The notes under the pieces are model-generated. The model was not told the DNA's origin and searched no databases. It worked only from the letters and a program-made list of their open reading frames with translations. From an uncultured Oscillospiraceae bacterium (GTDB taxonomy: Bacteria; Bacillota; Clostridia; Oscillospirales; Ruminococcaceae): a stretch of DNA of 7,563 bases. Shown here piece after piece: positions 1 to 6,777 of this stretch; the first letter of the stretch is position 1, and each line of letters opens with the position of its first letter. The stretch lies in the NCBI GenBank assembly GCA_905212515.1, contig CAJMEU010000138.1, forward strand, positions 1-7,563, written 5' to 3'. The position numbers were made by a program, and so were the translations under genes.

Positions 1-1418
1 GCTGGGGCTATCAGGTGACGGGCTATTTCGCCCCCACCAGCCGCTACGGCACGCCCCACGACTTCAAGGCCTTTGTGGACGCCTGCCATCTGGCGGGCAT
101 CGGCGTGATCATGGACTGGGTGCCGGCCCACTTCCCCAAGGACCAGTTCGGTTTGTACAAATTCGACGGCACCAACTGCTACGAGGACCAGAACCCCCTG
201 CGGGCCGAGCACAAGGAGTGGGGCACCATGGTGTTCGACTACGGCCGGCCCGAGGTGCAGTGCTTTTTGATCTCCAACGCGCTGTTCTGGCTGGAGGAGT
301 ACCACATCGACGGCCTGCGCGTGGACGCGGTGGCCAGCATGCTGTACCTGGACTACAACCGCCGGGACGGCGAGTGGAGCCCCAACAAAAAAGGCGGCAA
401 GGAGAACCTGGAGGCCATCGCCTTTCTGCAGAAGCTGAACTGCGCGGTGTTCGCCCGGCATCCCCCCGCGCTGATGATTGCCGAGGAGAGCACGTCCTGG
501 CCGCTGGTGAGCCACCCGGTGAGCGAGGGCGGGCTGGGCTTCAACTTCAAGTGGAACATGGGCTGGATGAACGACATGCTGAGCTATATGAGCACCGACC
601 CCCTGTTCCGCGCGGGCAACCACAACAAGGTGACGTTCAGCTTTTTCTACGCGTTCAGCGAGAATTTCATTCTGCCCCTGTCCCACGACGAGGTGGTGCA
701 CGGCAAGTGCAGCCTGATCAATAAAATGCCCGGGGACTACGACATGAAGTTCCAGGGGCTGCGCACCTTCTACGGCTATATGGCCGCCCACCCGGGCAAG
801 AAGCTGCTGTTCATGGGGCAGGAATTCGCCCAGTTCATCGAGTGGAACGAAAACCAGCAGCTGGACTGGCTGCTGCTGGATTACGACCGCCACGCCCAGA
901 TGCGCCAATACGTGAAGGAGCTGAACGCCCTGTATCTGGCCACGCCCGCCCTGTGGGAGGACGACTTCAGCTGGGACGGGTTCCAGTGGATCCTGCCCGA
1001 CGACGCGAGCCAGAGCGGGATCGCCTTTATCCGGCGGGACAAAAAGGGCGGCGAGGTGATCGCGGTGTGCAACTTCGCGCCCGTGCTGCGGCCCGACTAC
1101 AAGATCGGCGTGCCGCGGGCGGGGACGTACACGGAGGTGCTGAACTCCGACGAGGAGCGCTTCGGCGGCGCGGGCGTGCTGAACGGCAAGGTGCGGGCCC
1201 ACAAGGCGCCCATGCACGGCTTTGAGCATTTTATCGAGCTGAAGGTGCCGCCCATGAGCACCCTGCTGCTGAAAGCGCCCGCCCAGCGCGCGCCGAAAGC
1301 GGACAAAGCGCCCGCGGGCAAGGGGGCCAAGGCGGCCGCGAAAAAGCCGGCGGCCGGTAAAACGGCGAAACGGCCCGCTGCGAAAAAGCCGGCGACCACA
1401 GGCAAAAAGGCGAAATAA
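1..1418 (+). CDS. glgB: 1,4-alpha-glucan branching enzyme GlgB, C-terminal part (5' end outside window)
   Basis: Cytoplasmic GH13 enzyme that cuts alpha-1,4-glucan and re-attaches the piece through an alpha-1,6 bond, branching glycogen. The reading frame is open from the left edge (first whole codon at position 3, reading WGYQVTGYFAPTSRYG), so the GTG at 15 is internal and the N-terminal half is missing. Counting from that Val: region II is LRVDAVASM with nucleophile Asp104 (E. coli Asp405), the acid/base is Glu157 in AEEST (Glu458), and the third carboxylate is Asp225 in LSHDEVVHG (Asp526). The spacings match E. coli exactly. The C-terminal beta domain ends near residue 420 (PPMSTLLLK). A further 46-47 residues follow, made almost only of Lys, Ala, Pro, Gly and Thr with 15 basic residues and one acidic one, which ordinary GlgB proteins lack. 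First gene of a glgB-C-D-A run. Identification is secure; the role of the tail is unknown. Confidence 0.97.
   Translation, partial: WGYQVTGYFAPTSRYGTPHDFKAFVDACHLAGIGVIMDWVPAHFPKDQFGLYKFDGTNCYEDQNPLRAEHKEWGTMVFDYGRPEVQCFLISNALFWLEEYHIDGLRVDAVASMLYLDYNRRDGEWSPNKKGGKENLEAIAFLQKLNCAVFARHPPALMIAEESTSWPLVSHPVSEGGLGFNFKWNMGWMNDMLSYMSTDPLFRAGNHNKVTFSFFYAFSENFILPLSHDEVVHGKCSLINKMPGDYDMKFQGLRTFYGYMAAHPGKKLLFMGQEFAQFIEWNENQQLDWLLLDYDRHAQMRQYVKELNALYLATPALWEDDFSWDGFQWILPDDASQSGIAFIRRDKKGGEVIAVCNFAPVLRPDYKIGVPRAGTYTEVLNSDEERFGGAGVLNGKVRAHKAPMHGFEHFIELKVPPMSTLLLKAPAQRAPKADKAPAGKGAKAAAKKPAAGKTAKRPAAKKPATTGKKAK
1338..1394 (+). repeat. Direct repeat in the glgB tail (two 15-nt copies, 42 nt apart)
   Basis: GCGAAAAAGCCGGCG occurs exactly at 1338-1352 and again at 1380-1394. 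The 42-base period is 14 codons, so the repeat stays in frame and gives the peptide AAKKPA twice in the basic C-terminal tail of GlgB. It looks like an internal duplication that lengthened the tail. Confidence 0.8.
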
Positions 1419-1429
1419 AGCGCCTTTTC

Positions 1430-1448
1430 CCCCGGCGGGCCGCCGGGG
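1430..1448 (+). other. GC-rich hairpin after glgB
   Basis: CCCCGGCG at 1430-1437 and CGCCGGGG at 1441-1448 are perfect inverted repeats around a 3-nt loop, 11 nt after the glgB stop. No T-run follows, so this is not a canonical intrinsic terminator. An mRNA-stabilising or processing stem, or a weak attenuator, is more likely. The function is inferred. Confidence 0.55.
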
Positions 1449-1463
1449 AACGATATAAATCAT

Positions 1464-1497
1464 GCGCGCGGCGCGGCCGCGAGGAGGCGCCGCGCGC
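1464..1497 (+). other. Strong hairpin just upstream of the glgC ribosome binding site
   Basis: GCGCGCGGCGC (1464-1474) pairs perfectly with GCGCCGCGCGC (1487-1497): 11 G-C pairs around a 12-nt loop that contains GAGGAG. The stem ends 3 nt before the true glgC Shine-Dalgarno sequence AAGGGGAG (1501-1508, 6 nt from the ATG). It is likely to affect glgC translation or protect the downstream mRNA. No T-tract is present. Confidence 0.6.
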
Positions 1498-1514
1498 TGT
1501 AAGGGGAGAAGAAC

Positions 1515-2729
1515 ATGAAAGAATGCATCGCAATGCTGCTGGCCGGCGGGCAGGGCTCACGCCTGTACGCCCTGACGAAAAAGCTGGCAAAACCCGCGGT
1601 CCCGTTCGGCGGAAAATACCGGATCATCGACTTTCCGCTGTCGAACTGCGTCAATTCCGGTATCGATACCGTGGGCATCCTGACGCAGTACCAGCCGCTG
1701 CTGCTGAACGAGTACATCGGCAACGGCCAGCCCTGGGACCTGGACCGCATCCACGGCGGCGTGCACGTGCTGCCGCCCTACCAGACGGCCACGGGCTCGG
1801 ACTGGTACAAGGGCACGGCCAACGCCATTTACCAGAACATCAACTTCATCGAGCGGTATGACCCGGAGTATGTGGTGATCCTCTCCGGCGACCACATCTA
1901 TAAAATGGATTATGCCCAGATGCTGGCCTTCCACAAGGAGAAAAACGCCGACTGCACCATCGCCGTGATGGAGGTGCCCTGGGAGGAGGCCTCGCGCTTC
2001 GGCATCATGACGGCCGACGCCGAGGGCACCATCACCAAATTTGCCGAGAAGCCGAAGGAGCCGGAATCGAACCTGGCGTCCATGGGCATTTACATCTTCA
2101 CCTGGGAGAAGCTGCGCAAATACCTGGCCGAGGACGAGGCGGACAAGAACTCTTCGAACGATTTCGGCAAGAACATCATCCCCAACATGCTGGGGGCGGG
2201 AGAGAAGATGGTGGCCTATCCCTTCGAGGGCTACTGGAAGGACGTGGGCACCATCGACAGCCTGTGGGAGGCCAACATGGACCTGCTGGACCCCAACGTG
2301 CCCCTGGACGTGTGGGAGCCCGACTGGAAGATCTACGCCCGCACGCCCGGCCAGCCCGGCCATTACATCAGCCCGGAGGCGGAGATCGACAACGCGATGA
2401 TCACCGAGGGCTGCACCGTGCGGGGCAGCGTGGTGGACAGCGTGCTGTTCGCCGGCGTGCAGGTGGACGAGGACGCGGTGGTGGACTCCTCCATCCTGAT
2501 GCCCGGCGCCAAAGTGGAGGCGGGCGCCGAGGTGCACTACTCGATCATCGCCGAGAATGTGGTGATCAGGAAAGGCGCCGTGGTGGGCGCCAAGCCCGAG
2601 ACGGTGGAGGATAAGTCCAAATGGGGCGTGGCCGTAGTGGGCGAGGGCGTGACCATTGGGCAGAACGCCAAGGTGGGCCCCAAGGCCATGCTGGAAATAG
2701 ACGTAAATGACGGTGAGTATTTATGGTGA
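1515..2729 (+). CDS. glgC: Glucose-1-phosphate adenylyltransferase, catalytic subunit GlgC
   Basis: Makes ADP-glucose and pyrophosphate from ATP and glucose-1-phosphate, the committed step of bacterial glycogen synthesis. It has 404 residues, a normal length. An N-terminal nucleotidyltransferase domain starts with LLAGGQGSRL (8-17), followed by KPAVPFGGKYRIIDF (26-40), which is typical of the family. SGDHIYKMDY (124-133) carries the metal-binding Asp126 (E. coli Asp142), FAEKP (176-180) the glucose-1-phosphate Lys179 (E. coli Lys195), and GYWKDVGT (239-246) is also conserved. From about residue 285 the sequence becomes a left-handed beta-helix of hexapeptide-like repeats. The ATG at 1515 is fixed by AAGGGGAG 6 nt upstream and by the fit of the N-terminus. 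All catalytic residues are present, in contrast to the next gene, glgD, which overlaps it by 7 bases; the two probably form a heterotetramer. Confidence 0.97.
   Translation: MKECIAMLLAGGQGSRLYALTKKLAKPAVPFGGKYRIIDFPLSNCVNSGIDTVGILTQYQPLLLNEYIGNGQPWDLDRIHGGVHVLPPYQTATGSDWYKGTANAIYQNINFIERYDPEYVVILSGDHIYKMDYAQMLAFHKEKNADCTIAVMEVPWEEASRFGIMTADAEGTITKFAEKPKEPESNLASMGIYIFTWEKLRKYLAEDEADKNSSNDFGKNIIPNMLGAGEKMVAYPFEGYWKDVGTIDSLWEANMDLLDPNVPLDVWEPDWKIYARTPGQPGHYISPEAEIDNAMITEGCTVRGSVVDSVLFAGVQVDEDAVVDSSILMPGAKVEAGAEVHYSIIAENVVIRKGAVVGAKPETVEDKSKWGVAVVGEGVTIGQNAKVGPKAMLEIDVNDGEYLW
2712..2717 (+). promoter_or_regulatory. Weak ribosome binding site of glgD inside the end of glgC
   Basis: GGTGAG lies 5 nt before the glgD ATG at 2723, within the last codons of glgC. 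The start and the upstream stop share ATGGTGA (2723-2729), so ribosomes finishing glgC can re-initiate on glgD. This suggests translational coupling and near-equal amounts of the two subunits. An in-frame GTG at 2726 is an alternative start. Confidence 0.55.
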
Positions 2730-3844
2730 TCATCACTACGCTTGGGGTGGTTTTCCCCAATACCTACGACGACCTGATCCCGGAGCTGACGCGCCGGCGC
2801 AGCATGGCCAGCGTGCCCTTCGCGGGGCGCTACCGCATGATCGACTTCACCCTGTCGGCCATGGTGAACGCGGGCATTTCAAACGTGACGCTGATCGCCA
2901 AGCGCAACTATTATTCGCTGATGGACCATTTGGGCAGCGGGCGCGAGTGGGACCTGTCGCGTAAGCGCGGCGGCCTGAACATCGTGCCGCCCTTCGCCCA
3001 ATCCGGCAGCAAGGTGTACCACGGCCGCATCGAGGCATTGAGCAGCATCCTGGACTTTTTGTCCAACCAGAAGGAAAAATATGTGATCCTGGCCGACTGC
3101 AACATCGCCTCGGACCTGGACTTTTCCGACCTGATCGAACAGCATATCGCCAGCGGCGCCGACGTGACCATGGTGTACGAGCGGGCCGAGATCCCCGAGC
3201 CGGTGAAAACGGCCAACTACACCTTTGCCCTGGACGGCGAGGGCCGCGTCACCGAGATCCTGATGAACGATTACCGCATGGGCGTGCAAAACCTGTTCAT
3301 GAACGTGATCGTGATGGGGCGCGAGGAGCTGATCAGCATGGTGAAGGACGCCCGCGCCCACAACCTGGTGTACTTTGAGCGGGATATCCTGGCGCCCAGC
3401 CTGAAGATCCTGAACACGCACGGCTACGAATACAAGGGCTACCGCAGCCGCATCTACGACCTGCGCAGCTATTTCAATGAAAATATGCGCCTTTTGGACC
3501 ACGCCAACATGGAGGCCCTGTTCCCGCCCGAGCGCCCGGTGTACACCAAGGTGCGCGACGAGGCGCCCGTGCGCTACATGGTGGGCAGCAAGGTGAAAAA
3601 CTGCATGGTGGCCGACGGCTGCATCATTGAGGGCGAAGTGGAGAACTGCGTGCTGTTCCGCGGCGTGAAGATCAGCAAGGGGGCCAAGGTGAAGAACTGC
3701 GTGCTGATGCAGAGCACCACCGTGGCCGCCGGCGTGGAGATGGAGTACATCGTGACGGATAAAAACGTGAAGATCAGCGAGAACCGGCACCTGGCGGGCA
3801 ACGAGCAGTTCCCCGTGTATGTGGAGAAGGGGACCGTGATCTGA
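2723..3844 (+). CDS. glgD: GlgD, non-catalytic-type partner subunit of ADP-glucose pyrophosphorylase
   Basis: A 373-residue paralogue of GlgC. The core is recognisable: VPFAGRYRMIDFTLSAMVNAG (31-51), LMDHLGSGREWDL (66-78), then a C-terminal beta-helix from about residue 280 (VKNCMVADGC, VENCVLFRGV, VKNCVLMQS). The catalytic parts are degenerate. The LAGGxGSRL nucleotide loop is replaced by LGVVFPNTYDDL (7-18). The GDH of the metal site becomes DCN (125-127). No FxEKP glucose-1-phosphate motif is visible near residues 175-190. In Firmicutes, GlgD alone has little or no activity but raises the activity of GlgC in a GlgC/GlgD complex (shown for Geobacillus stearothermophilus and Ruminococcus albus). 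The start at 2723 overlaps the glgC stop. glgA follows after 86 nt. Confidence 0.95.
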   Translation: MVIITTLGVVFPNTYDDLIPELTRRRSMASVPFAGRYRMIDFTLSAMVNAGISNVTLIAKRNYYSLMDHLGSGREWDLSRKRGGLNIVPPFAQSGSKVYHGRIEALSSILDFLSNQKEKYVILADCNIASDLDFSDLIEQHIASGADVTMVYERAEIPEPVKTANYTFALDGEGRVTEILMNDYRMGVQNLFMNVIVMGREELISMVKDARAHNLVYFERDILAPSLKILNTHGYEYKGYRSRIYDLRSYFNENMRLLDHANMEALFPPERPVYTKVRDEAPVRYMVGSKVKNCMVADGCIIEGEVENCVLFRGVKISKGAKVKNCVLMQSTTVAAGVEMEYIVTDKNVKISENRHLAGNEQFPVYVEKGTVI

Positions 3845-3850
3845 ACCGGG

Positions 3851-3876
3851 CCGGCGCGCGGGTCTGCCGGCGCCGG
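3851..3876 (+). other. Hairpin after glgD
   Basis: CCGGCGC (3851-3857) and GCGCCGG (3870-3876) form a 7-bp G-C stem with a 12-nt loop, starting 6 nt after the glgD stop. No T-tract follows. It is the first of two stems in the 86-nt glgD-glgA gap. Confidence 0.45.
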
Positions 3877-3880
3877 GCAA

Positions 3881-3904
3881 AGGGCGGGGCGGCGGCCCCG
3901 CCCT
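3881..3904 (+). other. Strong hairpin upstream of the glgA ribosome binding site
   Basis: AGGGCGGGGC (3881-3890) pairs perfectly with GCCCCGCCCT (3895-3904): ten pairs, 4-nt loop. It ends about 12 nt before the glgA Shine-Dalgarno sequence AAAGGAG (3917-3923, 7 nt from the ATG). CATTCC rather than a U-run follows, so it is at most a weak terminator. A processing or stability element, or an attenuator limiting glgA relative to glgCD, is the likelier reading. Confidence 0.55.
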
Positions 3905-3930
3905 CATTCCATAGAAAAAGGAGAGGGACT

Positions 3931-5355
3931 ATGAACGTTTTATTCTGTGCCAGCGAGGCCGCGCCCTTCGCCGCGTCCGGCGGGCTGGGCGACGTGGCGG
4001 GCAGCCTGCCCAAAGCCATCCGCAACCGCAAGGTGGCCTGCCGCGTGGTGCTGCCGCTGTACGGTGATATGAAGCAGGAATGGCGCGACAAGCTGAAGTA
4101 TGTGACCAATTTCAACGTGCCCGTGGGCTGGCGCAACCAGTACTGCGGCGTGTTCGAGCTGACCCATGACGGCGTGAAGTATTACTTCTTGGACAACGAA
4201 TATTACTTCAAGCGCATGGGCCTGTACGGTTTTTATGACGACGGCGAGCGCTTTGCCTTTTTCTCCCGGGCCATCCTGGAGCTGCTGTTCCACATCGACT
4301 TCAAGCCCGACCTCATCCATGCCAACGACTGGCAGACGGCGCTGGTGCCCGTGTACCTGAACCTGTACTACCGCCACCTAGAGGATTTCAAAAGCATCAA
4401 GACCGTGTTCACCATCCACAACATCCAGTACCAGGGCAAGTACGGCCTGGAGATCCTGGAGGACACGGTGGCCGTGAGCAGGGCGGACGCCCATATCCTG
4501 GAGTACGACGGCTGCTGCAACTTCATGAAGGGCGCCATCGAGTGCGCGGACAAGGTGACCACCGTTTCGCCCACCTACGCGGGCGAGATCCTGGACCCCT
4601 GGTTCAGCCACGGCCTGGACGAGCTGCTGCGGCAAAAACAGTATAAGCTGTGCGGCATTCTGAACGGCATCGACGTGAAGAGCTATAACCCGGCCACGGA
4701 CAAGAATTTGGCGGAGAACTACGACGCCAAGAACTTCCAGAAGGGCAAGGCGGCCTGCAAAAAGGAATTGCAGGAGCTGTTCGGCCTGCACGACTGGCCC
4801 GTGCCCGTGGTGGCCATGGTGACGCGCCTGGTGGGGCACAAGGGCGTGGACCTGGTGCGCCACGTGGCGCAGGAGATCGTGAACAACGGCTGCCAGCTGG
4901 TGATCTTGGGCTCGGGCGAGAACGAGTACGAGAGCTTCTTCAGCGACCTGGCCGCCCGCAACCCGGGCAGCGTGGGGGTGAAGATCGGCTTCATCCCCTC
5001 GCTGGCGCGCAAGGTGTACGCCGGCGCGGACATGTTCCTGATGCCGTCGAAATCCGAGCCCTGCGGCCTGTCGCAGATGGTGGCGCTGCGCTACGGCACC
5101 ATTCCCATCGTGCGGGAGACCGGCGGCCTGCGGGATTCCATCCAGGATTCCGGCGACGGCAAGGGCAACGGCTTTACCTTTGCCAGCTACAGCGCCCATG
5201 ACATGCTGCGCGCGGTGCTGCGCGCCAAAGAGGGGTACGAGAACCCCGAGGGCTGGCAGGTGCTGGTGAAGCGCGCCCTGGACTGCGACTTCAGCTGGAG
5301 CGCCAGCGCCAAACAGTACGTGGAGATGTACGAGCAGGTGTGCGCCCTCTGGTGA
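3931..5355 (+). CDS. glgA: Glycogen synthase GlgA (ADP-glucose-dependent, GT5)
   Basis: Transfers glucose from ADP-glucose to the non-reducing end of alpha-1,4-glucan. The 474-residue length is typical. The GT-B fold is seen as an N-terminal domain with the substrate loop SGGLGDVAGSLPKA (16-29), HANDWQT (130-136) and FTIHNIQYQG (160-169), and a C-terminal domain with TRLVGHKG (298-305; Arg299 and Lys304 match E. coli Arg300 and Lys305) and KSEPCGLSQM (374-383; Glu376 matches Glu377). Unusually, the KTGGL motif reads ASGGL: Ala15 stands where E. coli has the ADP-glucose-contacting Lys15. The start is set by AAAGGAG 7 nt upstream and by the standard MNVLFCASEAAPF opening. It is the last gene of the operon; a terminator lies about 80 nt beyond the stop. 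I am very sure of the identity; the effect of the missing Lys is open. Confidence 0.97.
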   Translation: MNVLFCASEAAPFAASGGLGDVAGSLPKAIRNRKVACRVVLPLYGDMKQEWRDKLKYVTNFNVPVGWRNQYCGVFELTHDGVKYYFLDNEYYFKRMGLYGFYDDGERFAFFSRAILELLFHIDFKPDLIHANDWQTALVPVYLNLYYRHLEDFKSIKTVFTIHNIQYQGKYGLEILEDTVAVSRADAHILEYDGCCNFMKGAIECADKVTTVSPTYAGEILDPWFSHGLDELLRQKQYKLCGILNGIDVKSYNPATDKNLAENYDAKNFQKGKAACKKELQELFGLHDWPVPVVAMVTRLVGHKGVDLVRHVAQEIVNNGCQLVILGSGENEYESFFSDLAARNPGSVGVKIGFIPSLARKVYAGADMFLMPSKSEPCGLSQMVALRYGTIPIVRETGGLRDSIQDSGDGKGNGFTFASYSAHDMLRAVLRAKEGYENPEGWQVLVKRALDCDFSWSASAKQYVEMYEQVCALW

Positions 5356-5434
5356 GGGCGTGCCGGCAAAGGCCCTTCCCGCCAGGCCCGTTGGCGAAGG
5401 CCGCGGCCCGGCGGTGCTGCAGGGACAGCGTGTG

Positions 5435-5472
5435 AAAAAAGCCCGGCGATCCTGATGGATCGCCGGGCTTTT
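5435..5472. terminator. Bidirectional intrinsic terminator between convergent glgA and the antiporter gene
   Basis: GCCCGGCGATCC (5441-5452) and GGATCGCCGGGC (5457-5468) form a perfect 12-bp stem with a TGAT loop, extended by AAAA/TTTT pairs. For + transcripts the stem is followed by four T. For - transcripts it is followed by six U (complement of 5435-5440), so it should stop the antiporter mRNA better. A smaller inverted repeat, CGCCAAA/TTTGGCG, lies at 5487-5508. Confidence 0.9.
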
Positions 5473-5543
5473 CCGCGCCCGCGGTACGCCAAAACCGGTG
5501 CTTTGGCGGGCGGGTACGCCGGAGGGAAAGGCCTTGCTGACGT

Positions 5544-6755
5544 TTATGTTTCCGGCAGGGGCTGCTGCATCAGGAGGTGCTTGCAGGTGAGGTCCATGCC
5601 CAGAGCGCCCAGGGGCGCGGTGAGCAGGATGGACAGCACGGCCACCGAGAGCACCATGTTGCCGCAGGGCAGGCCCATGGCCAGCGGGACCGAGCCGATG
5701 GCCGCCTGCACCGTGGCCTTGGGCAGGTAGGCGATGACGCAGAACAGCCGCTCTTTGGCGTTCAGCTTCGTGCCCGGCAGGCACAGCAGCACCCCCACGG
5801 ACCGCAGAGCCAGCGCCAGGAAGATCATGCCCACCGCCGGCAGGCCCGCGCGCAGCGTGTAGCGGATATCCACGGCCGCGCCCACCAGCACGAACAGGAT
5901 GACCTCGGCGGCCAGCCACAGCTTGCCGAACTTCTGCGACAGGCGCAGGGACACCGAGGGCGCGCTTTTGAGCTGCAGGGCGCAGGCCATGCTCATCACC
6001 GCCAGCAGGCCGGAGAGGGGGACGACGCCCTCGAGCCAGGCCTCCAGCGCAATGAGCAGGAAGGACACGCCCAGCACGATGATGACCTTCATGCTGTTGC
6101 GGATGGTGTGGCGGCGCGCGTAATTCGTCTCGAAAAACAGGGCCAGCAGAAAACCCGACGCCGCGCCCAAGGCGATGCCCAGCAGGATGGAGACGGGGAT
6201 ATTGACAAGATCCGTCACCGAGGCCGAACCGCCCTGGGCCATGCCGAGGAAGGTGGAAAAAAGGACGATGACGAACACGTCGTCCAGCGACGCGCCGGCC
6301 AGGATGAGCTGGGGGATGCTTTTGTCCGTGCCGCGGCGCTCCTCCATGAGCTGCACCATTTTCGGCACCACCACGGCCGGCGACACGGCGCCCAGCACCG
6401 CGCCGATGATGGCGGCCTCCATGGGCGTGACGCCCAGCAGCGCCGGCGCGAAGAGGAGGAAGGCGGCGATCTCGAACAGGGCGGGCAGGAAGGACATGAG
6501 GAGGGCCGGGCGGCCCACGGCCCTGAGACTGCGCACATCCAGCGAGAGGCCGGCCTTGATGAGGATGATGACCAGCGCCATTTGGCGCAGGTCGGCCGAG
6601 ATGGAGAGGATGGACGGGTCCAGCAGATGCAGCACATAGGGCCCCAGCACGATGCCCGTGGCCAGCATGCCGATGATGCGGGGCAGGCGGACCTTCTGGC
6701 AGAGGGAGGCCATGGCCGGGCCCACGAGAAAAATGAGCGCGAGAGATGTCAGCAT
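5544..6755 (-). CDS. Cation:proton antiporter, NHA/SLC9B-like (CPA superfamily), under a fluoride riboswitch
   Basis: Inner-membrane protein of 403 residues with about 12-13 hydrophobic segments, predicted to exchange Na+ or Li+ for protons. Landmarks: RLPRIIGMLATGIVLGPYVL (23-42) in the early helices; GAVLGAVSPAVVVPKM (118-133) in the discontinuous helix; AGASLDDVFVIVLF (153-166) with the ion-binding pair Asp158-Asp159; FVLVGAAVDI (288-297); YLPKATVQAAIG (343-354) with Lys346; and SILLTAPLGALGMDL (375-389). The SPAVVVP, SxDD and PKATVQA signatures recall bacterial and animal NHA (SLC9B) proteins. A DD pair is usually linked to electrogenic exchange. The start is the ATG at 6755, placed by GGAGGA (6768-6763) 7 nt upstream; the in-frame TTG at 6779 falls in the leader terminator and is rejected. 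The gene stands alone with its own promoter and leader riboswitch. The ion carried is not proven by sequence. Confidence 0.9.
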   Translation of the reverse strand: MLTSLALIFLVGPAMASLCQKVRLPRIIGMLATGIVLGPYVLHLLDPSILSISADLRQMALVIILIKAGLSLDVRSLRAVGRPALLMSFLPALFEIAAFLLFAPALLGVTPMEAAIIGAVLGAVSPAVVVPKMVQLMEERRGTDKSIPQLILAGASLDDVFVIVLFSTFLGMAQGGSASVTDLVNIPVSILLGIALGAASGFLLALFFETNYARRHTIRNSMKVIIVLGVSFLLIALEAWLEGVVPLSGLLAVMSMACALQLKSAPSVSLRLSQKFGKLWLAAEVILFVLVGAAVDIRYTLRAGLPAVGMIFLALALRSVGVLLCLPGTKLNAKERLFCVIAYLPKATVQAAIGSVPLAMGLPCGNMVLSVAVLSILLTAPLGALGMDLTCKHLLMQQPLPET

Positions 6756-6762
6756 AAACGAT

Positions 6763-6768
6763 TCCTCC
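6763..6768 (-). promoter_or_regulatory. Ribosome binding site that fixes the antiporter start
   Basis: On the - strand GGAGGA stands 7 nt before the ATG at 6755. It follows the leader terminator's U-run by 9 nt, so only transcripts that read through the terminator carry it. It would lie inside the coding region if translation began at the upstream TTG. Confidence 0.9.
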
Positions 6769-6777
6769 AGACGACGC

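Noticed and set aside
15..17. GTG as a start codon for the first open frame
   Set aside because: The frame is open to the left edge and encodes GlgB family residues (WGYQ) before it; the gene is simply cut by the window.
1430..1497. glgB-glgC hairpins as an intrinsic terminator ending the transcript
   Set aside because: No U-run follows either stem, and glgC has no visible promoter of its own in the gap.
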